A stretch of 64,000 bases of DNA from Lachnospiraceae bacterium (lineage in GTDB: Bacteria > Bacillota > Clostridia > Lachnospirales > Lachnospiraceae), in the NCBI GenBank assembly GCA_024684215.1, contig JAIKXH010000100.1:1-64000 (forward strand). The letters run 5' to 3'. A program made the position numbers and the translations under genes. The notes under the pieces are model-generated. The model worked only from the letters and a program-made list of their open reading frames with translations. It had not been told where the DNA came from and searched no databases. Positions within the stretch are counted from its first letter, which is position 1; each line of letters starts with the position of its first letter. Shown in pieces: positions 1 through 8,281 of this stretch.

Positions 1-187
1 TTGCCGCACAAACGCCGCCTGATGCACCGCCGTATACAATAAAGATAATTCTGTCAAAGAAATCCTGTTTATCCTTAGTGATTTTATGAATAATAAAACT
101 ATATAGAACAGCAAATGCCAATCCTATAAGTGCAAATACTCCGTATGATGAATAAGGTTTTCCAAAAACGTGAATGTAAGGATACAT
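1..187 (-). CDS. lgt: Prolipoprotein diacylglyceryl transferase, N-terminal fragment
   Basis: Partial gene; the 3' end lies beyond the left window edge. The 62 visible residues start MYPYIHVFGKPYSSYGVFAL and run into a hydrophobic segment and then an Asp/Lys-rich loop. The opening His-x-Phe-Gly...Ser-Tyr-Gly-hydrophobic pattern, followed by a first membrane helix, is typical of the Lgt N-terminus. Lgt is an integral membrane enzyme that moves diacylglyceryl from phosphatidylglycerol to the lipobox cysteine of prelipoproteins. The catalytic residues of the central region are not in the window. The ATG is preceded only by a weak AGCAGG ribosome site. A strong terminator lies upstream, so it probably has its own promoter in 188-225. 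The family call rests on the N-terminus alone. Confidence 0.66.
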   Translation of the reverse strand, partial: MYPYIHVFGKPYSSYGVFALIGLAFAVLYSFIIHKITKDKQDFFDRIIFIVYGGASGGVCAA

Positions 188-224
188 ATTTAACCTGCTT
201 AAAAAAATATAGTTATAAATTCAG

Positions 225-253
225 AAAAAGCCCCGACACCGAAGTATCGGGGC
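225..253 (-). terminator. Rho-independent terminator with UUCG tetraloop
   Basis: On the minus strand a 10-bp stem GCCCCGATAC/GTGTCGGGGC (one G-U pair) closes a UUCG tetraloop and is followed by CTTTTTCTG. It lies 20 bases past the stop of the DUF4190-like gene and separates it from lgt. Confidence 0.9.
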
Positions 254-273
254 ATATAATGCAAAATAGCAAA

Positions 274-591
274 TTAGTAGCTATATCCGCTAAGAGCAGA
301 TGCAGCTGCTGCTGCTCCGCCTCCAACGCAGAGGCAGATACCACAGATGATACCACCTACAAGTCCGATGATAGAAAGTACAAGTCCGATAATGCTGGTG
401 ATCTTTGCAGCCTTAACGAATCCGCTCTCTCCCATTCCTTCAGCCTCAGCCTTCTTTTTGAAGTTCATAGAAAGGATAGCACATACAAGACCTGCTACAG
501 CTAAAATACCGTAAGACTCAAGTCCGTTAAGGCCAAGTACGCAGCTAGCGATTCCAAGAACCATAGAAGTGATACTATTTTTCTTGCTCAT
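274..591 (-). CDS. Small two-helix membrane protein, DUF4190-like
   Basis: 105 residues. A short Lys/Asn start is followed by a Ser-rich amphipathic stretch (Ser-Ile-Thr-Ser-Met-Val-Leu-Gly-Ile-Ala) and a hydrophobic segment around residues 5-42. A Lys/Glu loop sits at 44-62. A second Gly/Ile-rich membrane segment covers about 63-88 with two Cys, and the end is Ala-rich. The pattern of 'S-x-x-S-x-V-L-G-I' before each helix is that of DUF4190-type proteins, a family of unknown function. The start is fixed by an AAAGGAG site. The gene is monocistronic between a good promoter (640-668) and a strong terminator (225-253), which suggests steady independent expression. No function is assigned. Confidence 0.75.
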   Translation of the reverse strand: MSKKNSITSMVLGIASCVLGLNGLESYGILAVAGLVCAILSMNFKKKAEAEGMGESGFVKAAKITSIIGLVLSIIGLVGGIICGICLCVGGGAAAAASALSGYSY

Positions 592-639
592 TTTTCAATC
601 TCCTTTGCAAAGAATAAAATATTAAAAACAACATCTTGT

Positions 640-668
640 ATTTTAGCACAGTGAAGTAACAATATCAA
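640..668 (-). promoter_or_regulatory. Sigma-A promoter of the DUF4190-like gene
   Basis: Minus strand: TTGATA, 17-bp spacer, TAAAAT, with a TG one base before the -10 (extended -10). It lies about 50 bases upstream of the gene's ATG. Read by eye, not tested. Confidence 0.7.
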
Positions 669-721
669 TTGCATCCATGCAAAAAGATTAAAAAAACTTA
701 ATTTTTTATTAAATAATATAA

Positions 722-747
722 AAACTATGACCTCGCATAGTATTTAT
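722..747 (-). terminator. Probable weak terminator after the GlmU-C-like gene
   Basis: Minus strand: ACTATG, six-base loop, CATAGT, then TTTTTATAT, about 20 bases past the stop codon. The stem is only 6 bp, so efficiency is uncertain. Confidence 0.45.
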
Positions 748-763
748 CTGAGAAAAATAAAAA

Positions 764-1432
764 CTAGTTTTCAATTTTTTCTACAACTTCTCCTGCTTTT
801 TTATAAATAGAATCCGCAGGGATAACGCCTCTTACGCTTGAAAGAGGATATATATTTACATTTCTTCCTATTACAGAGCCGGGATTAAGAATGCTCCCGC
901 ATCCAACTTCAACATGATCTCCGAGCATGGCCCCGAACTTTTTGAGGCCGGTCTCGTATTTTTCCTCACCTTTAACGATAACAAGCTTTTTATCGCTTTT
1001 AACATTCGATGTAATTGAACCGGCGCCCATATGTGACTTATAGCCTAATATAGAATCACCTACATAGTTGTAGTGAGGCACCTGAACCATATTGAAAAGA
1101 ATAACGTTTTTAAGCTCTGTAGAGTTTCCGACAACAGCACCCTTCCCGACTATCGCATTGCCCCTTATAAAAGCACAGTGCCTTACCTCGGCATCTTCAT
1201 CTATGATAAGCGGTCCGTTTAGACATGCAGTAGGCGCAATCTTGGCGGATTTGGCTACCCAAATATCTTCTCCTTTTTTCTCAAAAAGTTCCTCGGGCAA
1301 TTTGGCTCCAAGCTCTTTTATAAATGCAGAAATTTGGGGTAAAACCTCCCAGGGATATTTTGCATTTTCCAATAAAGGGGCGGCAATTGTCTCGTTTAAA
1401 TCATAAAGTTCTTTAACAGTAATATTGTCCAT
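764..1432 (-). CDS. Left-handed beta-helix acyltransferase, GlmU C-terminal-like
   Basis: 222 residues. An N-terminal helical part (1-60) precedes hexapeptide repeats with imperfect I-x-x-x-A periodicity from about 65 to 205. The centre resembles the acetyltransferase half of GlmU: a His-Tyr-Asn-Tyr-Val-Gly-Asp-Ser block (about 128-135) corresponds to the His-x-x-Tyr-x-Gly-Asp region holding the GlmU catalytic His, and Gly-Ala-Gly-Ser-Ile-Thr follows. There is no uridylyltransferase domain, so it cannot make UDP-GlcNAc alone although such proteins are often named 'UDP-GlcNAc pyrophosphorylase'. Sugar nucleotide or amino-sugar acylation is the likely chemistry; the substrate is unknown. It follows topB by about 50 bases. 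Confidence 0.72.
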   Translation of the reverse strand: MDNITVKELYDLNETIAAPLLENAKYPWEVLPQISAFIKELGAKLPEELFEKKGEDIWVAKSAKIAPTACLNGPLIIDEDAEVRHCAFIRGNAIVGKGAVVGNSTELKNVILFNMVQVPHYNYVGDSILGYKSHMGAGSITSNVKSDKKLVIVKGEEKYETGLKKFGAMLGDHVEVGCGSILNPGSVIGRNVNIYPLSSVRGVIPADSIYKKAGEVVEKIEN

Positions 1433-1484
1433 AATAAACCTCGAATGTTTTAATTACTTGATATTTTTATATTCTTTGTCTCGA

Positions 1485-3605
1485 TTACTTTGTTTTAGAT
1501 TTCTTCTTTTCAGCTTTATAAAAGCCTCTGACGGAATCTACTTTCCTCAATATGAAATCCTGATTGTACATTCCCTTGACGGCATTGGTCCATTTAGTCA
1601 CATAATCTGACAACTTTGTCATATATTCATCAGGCGGTATCTCCTTTGATGCAACGCCCGTTAAGCCCTTCTCCCAGCTTGCTGTAAGAGAAGGATTTAA
1701 AAGTGACTTTATGGAATTATCCACAACATCATATATCGCCTCGCCGAGAAGCGTAGGTGTAAGGACCTGCGTCTTGGCATTAAGATTTATATACTCATTA
1801 GTCTGAAGTTTCTTTAAAATCTCCGCTCTGGTAGCACTTGTACCGATACCGCTTCCCTTTATCTGGCTTCGAAGCTCTTCATCCTCGATAAACTGTCCGG
1901 CATTTTCCATAGTAAGAATAATGCTTCCCGAGGTATATCTTTTAGGCGGTGAAGTCTCTCCCTCTTTAAGCTCATACCCCTTTACCAAAACGTTTTCACC
2001 GGGCTTGACCTTTTTTAATTCTTCCAAAAGACCGGTATCGTTTGTCTCCTGTTCTTCAGACTCGTTGTCCTTGTCCTTATCCGTGCCTGTATTATCCTCA
2101 TCTGAAGCGCCGGTTGTTTTGTCATTTGCTGCATTCTTAGCTTCAACGCCGTCTTTATTTTTGAAGGAAAATTCAGTAATCTTCAAATAACCTTCTTCTT
2201 CAAGCACCTTAAAGTTTGCAAAAAACTTCTCGCCTGCAATCTTGGTAACCACAGAAAACTTTCTGTAAATAGCCGGAGGATAGAAAATGGATAAAAACCT
2301 TCTTACAATGATCTCATAAACCTTAGCACTTGTAGAATTAAGCGAATTCAAAGCGCCAAGTCCCTGACCGGTTGGAATAATAGCATAGTGGTCGGTTATC
2401 TGTTTATCATTTACATATCTGGTTTTAGAAAGGCCTTCATATGCTTTCTTTTCCAAAATTTCTGTAGCATAAGGCGCACATATGCCATAACCTCTTAAGC
2501 CGTTTAAATTCTTGGCGATTTCCTTAGAAACGGCTGTAGATAAAACTCTGGCATCTGTACGAGGATATGTCGTAAGTTTTTTCTCGTACAATTCCTGAGC
2601 AATCTGTAAGGTCTGGTCGGGACTGATCTTAAAATATTTTGAACAATCGTTTTGAAGTTCGGCCAGATTATATAAAAGAGGCGGATTTTTGGTCTCTTTT
2701 TTATTCTCTACAGATTCTATTACGCAAGGTCTCATCTCGCTGACTCCGGTCTCCGGGTTAACAGCGGGTTTGGATAAAGCGTTTATTAATGCCTGCGCAT
2801 CGGCTTTTTCTTTAAAACCGTTTTCTTTATAAAGCTTTGGAGACTGATAAAAATGCGATCCTTCTACAGCTTTCCATTCGCCGGTAAACTCGTGAGAATT
2901 AAGGGAAAAAGTACCCATAATACGGTAAAAAGGAGTTTTGACAAAGTTTCTGATCTCACGCTCTCTTGTAACAATAATACCAAGCACGCAGGTCATAACT
3001 CTGCCTACTGCTATAACGCTTTTATCTCTTCCCAGATGCTCTTTTAATTTATATCCGTATTTAAGAGAAAGTGCGCGGGTAAAATTAATACCCATCAGAT
3101 AGTCTTCTTTTGCCCGTAGATATGCCGCAGCAGACAAAGCGTCATACTCTGTCCAATCCTTGGCTTCCTTGATTCCGCGCAAAATTTCTTCTTCAGTCTG
3201 TGAGTCGATCCAGACTCTCTTTCTGTCTTTGTCATGAACGCCGGCCATCTCATCTACAAGCCGGTATATATATTCTCCCTCACGTCCGGAGTCCGTACAA
3301 ATGTAAATGCATCCGACATCCTCTCTGTTTAAAAGACCTTTGACAATAGTAAACTGCTTAGATGCAGAATCAATGACCTCATATTTAAACTCTTCAGGAA
3401 TAAAAGGTATTGTTGTAAGTGACCATTTTTTTAGGTTTTCGTCGTAAACCTCGGGATAGCTCATAGTTACCAAATGACCCACACACCAGGTAACGACATA
3501 GTTTTCGCTCTCCAAATAGCCGTCACTTTTACGCATATTCTCTTTTAATGCATTAGCAAATTCTCTTGCAACACTGGGTTTTTCGGCAATAAATAAACTC
3601 TTCAA
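1485..3605 (-). CDS. topB: DNA topoisomerase III, TTG start
   Basis: 706 residues, type IA topoisomerase. The Toprim domain opens with Ala-Glu-Lys-Pro-Ser-Val and carries Thr-Asp-Ser-Gly-Arg-Glu-Gly-Glu. The active-site tyrosine lies in Thr-Thr-Tyr-Pro-Arg-Thr-Asp-Ala-Arg. These are the hallmarks of the enzyme that passes single strands and decatenates replication or recombination intermediates. About 45 residues rich in Asp/Glu/Asn/Thr (near 500-545) form an acidic insert, and no C-terminal zinc fingers are seen. The frame stays open to 3686, but TTG at 3605 is chosen because an AGGGGAAAG site sits just before it, the conserved family start follows at once, and a terminator of the next gene occupies the upstream extension. 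Confidence 0.93.
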   Translation of the reverse strand: MKSLFIAEKPSVAREFANALKENMRKSDGYLESENYVVTWCVGHLVTMSYPEVYDENLKKWSLTTIPFIPEEFKYEVIDSASKQFTIVKGLLNREDVGCIYICTDSGREGEYIYRLVDEMAGVHDKDRKRVWIDSQTEEEILRGIKEAKDWTEYDALSAAAYLRAKEDYLMGINFTRALSLKYGYKLKEHLGRDKSVIAVGRVMTCVLGIIVTREREIRNFVKTPFYRIMGTFSLNSHEFTGEWKAVEGSHFYQSPKLYKENGFKEKADAQALINALSKPAVNPETGVSEMRPCVIESVENKKETKNPPLLYNLAELQNDCSKYFKISPDQTLQIAQELYEKKLTTYPRTDARVLSTAVSKEIAKNLNGLRGYGICAPYATEILEKKAYEGLSKTRYVNDKQITDHYAIIPTGQGLGALNSLNSTSAKVYEIIVRRFLSIFYPPAIYRKFSVVTKIAGEKFFANFKVLEEEGYLKITEFSFKNKDGVEAKNAANDKTTGASDEDNTGTDKDKDNESEEQETNDTGLLEELKKVKPGENVLVKGYELKEGETSPPKRYTSGSIILTMENAGQFIEDEELRSQIKGSGIGTSATRAEILKKLQTNEYINLNAKTQVLTPTLLGEAIYDVVDNSIKSLLNPSLTASWEKGLTGVASKEIPPDEYMTKLSDYVTKWTNAVKGMYNQDFILRKVDSVRGFYKAEKKKSKTK

Positions 3606-3668
3606 AAATCTTTCCCCTAAAATAAAATAATAAAATCTGATATAGCAATTATAATACAAAACGACGAA

Positions 3669-3714
3669 TAAAAAACGCATCGGCAAATATTTTACTATTA
3701 CGCCTTTGCGTTTT
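3669..3714 (-). terminator. Terminator after the EAL-domain gene
   Basis: Minus strand: AAAACGCA pairs with TGCGTTTT, with an inner GGC/GCC pairing, and runs into TTTTTTATT. It lies about 12 bases past the stop of the EAL gene and inside the open extension of topB, supporting the later topB start. Confidence 0.65.
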
Positions 3715-3725
3715 ATATAAAAGAA

Positions 3726-5462
3726 TCAATGAATATCTTTTCTATTGGATTCAATAATTTTTTGGATTTCATCAGCCGGTAAAGGCTTACCAAGCAAAAA
3801 TCCCTGAATGACATTACAACCTTTTTCATTTAAATAATCATACTGATTTTCACTCTCTACGCCCTCTGCTATAGACTCAAAGCCCATATTGTGGGACATA
3901 TTAAGTATAGAATCAAGAATGATACGGGTTGAATTATCCGAAAGCACCGAATCCACAAAAGATTTATCAATCTTTAAAGTATCTATAGGCATTTTCATAA
4001 GATATGACAATGATGAATAACCTGTACCAAAATCATCGAGCGATATCTTAACACCAAAATCTCTAAGTTCTTTAAGCTTATTTGTAACCAGATCAAAATC
4101 GTCTATAAGAATACTCTCTGTAATCTCAAGCTCGATATTTTGGGGATTCACACCATATTTATTGATAACGTATTTAACATTATCTACAAAATCTTCTCGC
4201 TTATACTGTACAGCAGAAATGTTTATGGACATTGTCAGATCATCGATACCGTATTTATCCTTCCATGCAGCGTACTGCATAACGCTTCTGTCAAGAACAT
4301 AATTTCCTATGGGAATAATCGATCCATTCTTTTCCGCTATAGGAATAAATTCCGAAGGAGGAATAAATCCCTTTTCATCGTCTTTCCATCTGATAAGAGC
4401 TTCAAAACCTCTTAAAGTCTGGTTATCTGCATGATACTGAGGCTGGAAATATACTTCAAATTTGTGATTAAGGACTGCATCCGAAAGCTTATTTTCAAGA
4501 TTTACATTGCTGAGAAAATCCTCAAGCATCTTAGCGTCAAAGAAAACAACCTGATTGTTACCGAGAGTCTTTGCTCTAAACATGGCAATATCGCCACAGT
4601 TAATAAGATTAAGCGCTGAATCTCCCGCATCAGGATACTCTGCGATAGAAAAGCTAACGCTTACATTAACTTCCTGGCCAGTACTCATCTTAAAGGGCTC
4701 AGACAATCTATGTCTAATTTTTTTTATAAAGCTGTCAACACTGTAATCACCATAAGGATTATATATTCCGAGACAGAATATATCATTAGACAAATGGCTG
4801 ACAAGAACTCTGTCATCCTGAAGTTCCTTAAGGTAAGATCCAAATTGCTGAAGATATTCATCACCGATTATCATGCCAAGGCCGTCATTAACCTTTTTGA
4901 AATCATCGATATCGATGGTAAGTATTGCCACCTTATCGCCGGCCTCTTTTGCATCGGTGATAAAGCCATCCAAAAGCGTTATAAAATAATTGCGATTATA
5001 GATACCGGTAAGTGAATCATAATAAGCCATGTATAACAGCTCTTCACTTCTGGACATATCCTTTGATATATCAATTATTTTAACGACTTTGTCGGTTAGA
5101 CAATTGTCTTCATTATAAATTTTTGAACAGATAATCCTAAACCACTTTTTACCACAAGTATCAAGGACATCAATAGCTTCTTCTTTGTTCGAAAACTTCT
5201 CTGAAAAGAAGACTTCTCTTACTCTGCTTTCTTTGCCGGCTTCAAAGCATGAAAAGAACCTCTCAAGGTCACTGTAATCATTAACTTCAAAACCAAATAC
5301 CTTCTCGAAAGCCCCCATAGAGTAAAATTTGTCTTTTTCAAACGAATAATAAATGAATGAAAGCGAAGCCTTTTCAACAATGAGTTTATACATATACTCA
5401 GATTCCGCTAATTTATTATTCATTGCTTTAAGAAGATCTATCTGGTACTGCAGATCGGTCAT
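3726..5462 (-). CDS. PAS - degenerate GGDEF - EAL cyclic-di-GMP phosphodiesterase
   Basis: 578 residues, no membrane segment. An N-terminal coiled stretch and PAS-like sensor (about 20-140) precede a GGDEF-fold domain (145-300) and an EAL domain (315-570). The GGDEF signature is replaced by Leu-Ser-Asn-Asp-Ile, so cyclase activity is not expected. The EAL domain keeps EALIRW, the Asn of SINISA, ELEITES, DDFGTGYSSL, LKIDKSF, AEGVE and QGFLLG, the full metal and catalytic set, so c-di-GMP hydrolysis is likely, perhaps controlled by the dead GGDEF. ATG at 5462 is preferred over GTG 15 bases upstream because GGGGA stands 8 bases before the ATG and nothing precedes the GTG. Confidence 0.87.
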   Translation of the reverse strand: MTDLQYQIDLLKAMNNKLAESEYMYKLIVEKASLSFIYYSFEKDKFYSMGAFEKVFGFEVNDYSDLERFFSCFEAGKESRVREVFFSEKFSNKEEAIDVLDTCGKKWFRIICSKIYNEDNCLTDKVVKIIDISKDMSRSEELLYMAYYDSLTGIYNRNYFITLLDGFITDAKEAGDKVAILTIDIDDFKKVNDGLGMIIGDEYLQQFGSYLKELQDDRVLVSHLSNDIFCLGIYNPYGDYSVDSFIKKIRHRLSEPFKMSTGQEVNVSVSFSIAEYPDAGDSALNLINCGDIAMFRAKTLGNNQVVFFDAKMLEDFLSNVNLENKLSDAVLNHKFEVYFQPQYHADNQTLRGFEALIRWKDDEKGFIPPSEFIPIAEKNGSIIPIGNYVLDRSVMQYAAWKDKYGIDDLTMSINISAVQYKREDFVDNVKYVINKYGVNPQNIELEITESILIDDFDLVTNKLKELRDFGVKISLDDFGTGYSSLSYLMKMPIDTLKIDKSFVDSVLSDNSTRIILDSILNMSHNMGFESIAEGVESENQYDYLNEKGCNVIQGFLLGKPLPADEIQKIIESNRKDIH

Positions 5463-5498
5463 TAACTTATTCCCCACGGATACATTATTTTTTCGGAA

Positions 5499-6584
5499 TT
5501 ATTTCTTTGAAATATATCCCTGAGCTTTTAAAAGCTCTGCACAAAGGACTGCACCACCTGCAGCACCTCTGATGGTATTGTGTGAAAGTCCGACAAACTT
5601 CCAATCATAGATGGAATCCTCACGAAGTCTTCCGATGCTGATACCCATACCTTTTTCATAATCAACATCAAGATTTACCTGAGGTCTGTTGTCCTCTTCC
5701 ATATAACGAATAAACTGCTTGGGAGCACTGGGAAGGTTAAGATCCTGAGGAGCACCCTTGAAGTTTACAAGTTTCTCTATAAGCTGTTCTTTGGTAGGTT
5801 TTTTATTAAACTTAACAAATACAGCGGCTGTATGACCGTTTAGAACGGGCACACGGATACATTGTGATGTAATCTTGGGCCAGGTAGCAGGCTCAATTAC
5901 ACCATTCTTAATCTCACCCCAGATTCTGAGGGGCTCTTTTTCACTCTTTTCTTCCTCGCCGCCGATGTAAGGGATAATATTTCCTTCCATCTCGGGCCAG
6001 TCCTTAAAGGTCTTTCCTGCACCGGAAATAGCCTGATAGGTAGTAACTACAACCTCTGTAGGCTCAAACTCTCTCCATGCGGTAAGCACGGGAGCATAGC
6101 TTTGAATTGAGCAGTTAGGCTTAACTGCAACAAATCCTCTTGTAGTACCCAGGCGCTTTTTCTGGAACTCGATAACCTTCATATGCTCAGCATTGATCTC
6201 AGGAACAACCATGGGAACATCAGGAGTCCAACGATGAGCGCTGTTATTGGAAACTACGGGAGTCTCAGTCTTTGCATAAGCCTCTTCGATTGCTTTGATT
6301 TCATCCTTGGTCATGTCGACTGCACTGAATACGAAATCAACTTCAGCCGCAACCTTCTCAACTTCGGTAACGTCTTTAACAATGAGTTTTTTTACTCCCT
6401 CGGGCATAGGGGTAGTCATTTTCCATCTGCCGCCTACTGCTTCCTCATAAGTTTTTCCGGCACTCCTGGGGCTCGCTGCCACTGTAACAACTTCAAACCA
6501 GGGATGATTCTCAAGAAGAGAAATAAATCTCTGTCCAACCATTCCGGTTGCACCCAAAATACCAACACGTAACTTATCGCTCAT
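5499..6584 (-). CDS. asd: Aspartate-semialdehyde dehydrogenase
   Basis: 361 residues. It makes L-aspartate 4-semialdehyde from 4-aspartyl phosphate with NADPH, the branch point to Lys, Thr, Met and diaminopimelate. The N-terminal Rossmann motif Gly-Ala-Thr-Gly-Met-Val-Gly-Gln, the catalytic cysteine in Lys-Pro-Asn-Cys-Ser-Ile-Gln and the Ser-Gly-Ala-Gly-Lys loop are present. The arrangement matches the archaeal/fungal-type subfamily rather than the E. coli-type enzyme. The start is the second ATG: AGGAG abuts the first ATG (6593) but is 8 bases from this one. It lies 68 bases after argH and is probably co-transcribed with it. Confidence 0.93.
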   Translation of the reverse strand: MSDKLRVGILGATGMVGQRFISLLENHPWFEVVTVAASPRSAGKTYEEAVGGRWKMTTPMPEGVKKLIVKDVTEVEKVAAEVDFVFSAVDMTKDEIKAIEEAYAKTETPVVSNNSAHRWTPDVPMVVPEINAEHMKVIEFQKKRLGTTRGFVAVKPNCSIQSYAPVLTAWREFEPTEVVVTTYQAISGAGKTFKDWPEMEGNIIPYIGGEEEKSEKEPLRIWGEIKNGVIEPATWPKITSQCIRVPVLNGHTAAVFVKFNKKPTKEQLIEKLVNFKGAPQDLNLPSAPKQFIRYMEEDNRPQVNLDVDYEKGMGISIGRLREDSIYDWKFVGLSHNTIRGAAGGAVLCAELLKAQGYISKK

Positions 6585-6652
6585 TTTTTGCATCTCCTAT
6601 CTTGGAAAATAATTTTTATCTCGTCTCTAGGTCAGCCGGTTATCCGCCGATA

Positions 6653-8047
6653 CTAATCGTTAAGGCCGGGATTTGATTTAAGGTAATTGTCCGAAGCGAG
6701 AATTTCCGCACAAATAGCGGCTTTTCCGGGAGCTCCGGTGGTAAGTCTTTTTTCAACACAAGTTTCCAAAGAAACTGCCGTATACAAATCTTTATCGAAC
6801 ACAGGACTGATTTCCTTTAGCTCTTCTATAGACATTTCTTCAATTGATTTATTTTTATCTATACAAGCAAGTACCAGTTCACCGACAATTCTGTGAGCAT
6901 CTCTGAAAGCGACTCCCTTTCCTACAAGATAATCTGCTGCATCGGTGGCGTTTGCAAAACCGTTCATAGCACTCTTTGCCATACGTTCGGCCTTAAATTT
7001 CATGGAAGCTATCATACCGGTAAAAAGATGAATGCAATTATCGGCATTATCCATGGCATCAAAAGCTACTTCTTTGTCTTCCTGCATATCCTTATTGTAT
7101 GCAAGCGGTAAGCCCTTCATTGTCGTAAGAAGGCTGAACAAATCTCCGTATACTCTGCCTGTCTTACCTCTGACAAGCTCTGCTATGTCAGGATTCTTTT
7201 TTTGAGGCATAATTGAGCTGCCGGTCGAAAAAGCATCATCAATTTCAACAAACTGGTATTCATTACTGTTCCATATAATGATTTCCTCAGAAAATCTCGA
7301 AAGATGCATCATTATAGTGGATAAAGTAAATAAATATTCCAAAAGATAATCTCTGTCAGCAACAGAATCAATTGAATTTCTGGTAGGACAATCGAAGCCA
7401 AGCTCTTTAGCGGTAAAATCTCTGTCCAAAGGATAAGTGGTTCCGGCTAAAGCTCCGGCGCCGAGAGGACACTCATTCATGCGCTTATGTAGGTCATAAA
7501 GTCTTCCTCTGTCTCTTCTAAACATTTCAAAATAAGCACCGTAATGATGAGCAAGCGTGATAGGCTGAGCCTTCTGAAGATGAGTAAAACCGGGCATAAA
7601 TGTCTCGGTATTATCCTTCATAGTCTTTAAAATGGTATCAAGAAGTGTATATAAGAGCCTATCGGTACTTTCAACGCGCATCTTGGTGTAAAGGCGCATA
7701 TCAAGTGCTACCTGATCGTTTCTGCTTCTTCCGGTATGGAGTCTTTTTCCGGGCTCGCCGATTCTGTCTGTAAGAACAGCCTCAACGAAGCTGTGAACAT
7801 CTTCATATTCGTCTGTAATAAGCAGTTTACCGCTTTTTACATCCTCTTCAATGCTATCTAAGCCCTTTAAAATGGCATCTTTATCGCTTTCAGTAAGTAT
7901 ATTCTGCTTAGCAAGCATTTTAACATGAGCTTTGCTTCCGCAAATATCTACATCAATAAGGCGCTTGTCAAAATTTATGGAAGCGTTAAAGTCATAAACT
8001 TCTTTGTCTGTTTTATCTTTAAAACGTCCGCCCCAAAGCTGAGCCAT
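6653..8047 (-). CDS. argH: Argininosuccinate lyase
   Basis: 464 residues, the usual length. The last step of arginine synthesis splits argininosuccinate into arginine and fumarate. The fumarase/aspartase superfamily signature Gly-Ser-Ser-Ile-Met-Pro-Gln-Lys-Lys-Asn-Pro is present, as are His-Thr-Gly-Arg-Ser-Arg-Asn-Asp-Gln and Thr-His-Leu-Gln. A GGAGG site precedes the ATG. argG is not in the window. The gene sits under a leader that carries tRNA-Thr and a long hairpin (8081-8130), with no promoter visible between them, so it may share the tRNA promoter. Confidence 0.96.
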   Translation of the reverse strand: MAQLWGGRFKDKTDKEVYDFNASINFDKRLIDVDICGSKAHVKMLAKQNILTESDKDAILKGLDSIEEDVKSGKLLITDEYEDVHSFVEAVLTDRIGEPGKRLHTGRSRNDQVALDMRLYTKMRVESTDRLLYTLLDTILKTMKDNTETFMPGFTHLQKAQPITLAHHYGAYFEMFRRDRGRLYDLHKRMNECPLGAGALAGTTYPLDRDFTAKELGFDCPTRNSIDSVADRDYLLEYLFTLSTIMMHLSRFSEEIIIWNSNEYQFVEIDDAFSTGSSIMPQKKNPDIAELVRGKTGRVYGDLFSLLTTMKGLPLAYNKDMQEDKEVAFDAMDNADNCIHLFTGMIASMKFKAERMAKSAMNGFANATDAADYLVGKGVAFRDAHRIVGELVLACIDKNKSIEEMSIEELKEISPVFDKDLYTAVSLETCVEKRLTTGAPGKAAICAEILASDNYLKSNPGLND

Positions 8048-8080
8048 TACAGTTCCTCCAAAATATTCCTTATTCTTTTA

Positions 8081-8130
8081 ATGCGGAAGCGACTTGACAT
8101 CTCATAACATTTTCAAGCGCACTCCCGCAT
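8081..8130 (-). promoter_or_regulatory. Imperfect inverted repeat in the argH leader
   Basis: Minus strand arms of about 17 and 16 bases (ATGCGGGAGTGCGCTTG and CAAGTCGCTTCCGCAT) pair almost throughout, with a 17-base loop. No U-tract follows, so it is not a standard terminator. It could be a tRNA 3'-processing element or a control structure for argH. Confidence 0.45.
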
Positions 8131-8142
8131 CAATAAATTTCA

Positions 8143-8215
8143 AGCTGAAAAAGGGACTTGAACCCTCGACCCCTTCATTACGAGTGAAGTGCTCTACCAA
8201 CTGAGCTATTTCAGC
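8143..8215 (-). tRNA. tRNA-Thr (anticodon CGT)
   Basis: A full cloverleaf reads on the minus strand: acceptor GCTGAAA/TTTCAGC, D arm with AGCTCAGTTGGTAGAGC, anticodon stem CTTCA/TGAAG around CT-CGT-AA, and T arm GAGGGTTCAAGTCCCTT. The anticodon CGT reads ACG (Thr). The base at the discriminator position is U and no CCA is encoded. A promoter lies just upstream (8229-8257). Confidence 0.95.
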
Positions 8216-8228
8216 ATAAACTTAAATA

Positions 8229-8257
8229 AGTATAATCGCAGGAGCCGAAAAAATCAA
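8229..8257 (-). promoter_or_regulatory. Promoter of tRNA-Thr (and probably argH-asd)
   Basis: Minus strand: TTGATT, 17-bp spacer, TATACT, with the tRNA beginning 13 bases after the -10. Confidence 0.75.
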
Positions 8258-8281
8258 CCTTTTTAACAACATTTTGTATAA

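Noticed and set aside
130-504. Long plus-strand open frames opposite minus-strand genes (for example 130-504, 12617-13168, 16439-16870, 42221-42709, 55734-56345)
   Set aside because: They are antisense to well-supported genes, lack ribosome sites and family motifs, and arise from codon bias in the true genes.
3606-3686. N-terminal extension of topB to an ATG at 3686
   Set aside because: The extension is hydrophobic, unlike the family, contains a terminator for the neighbouring gene, and has no ribosome site; TTG at 3605 has one.
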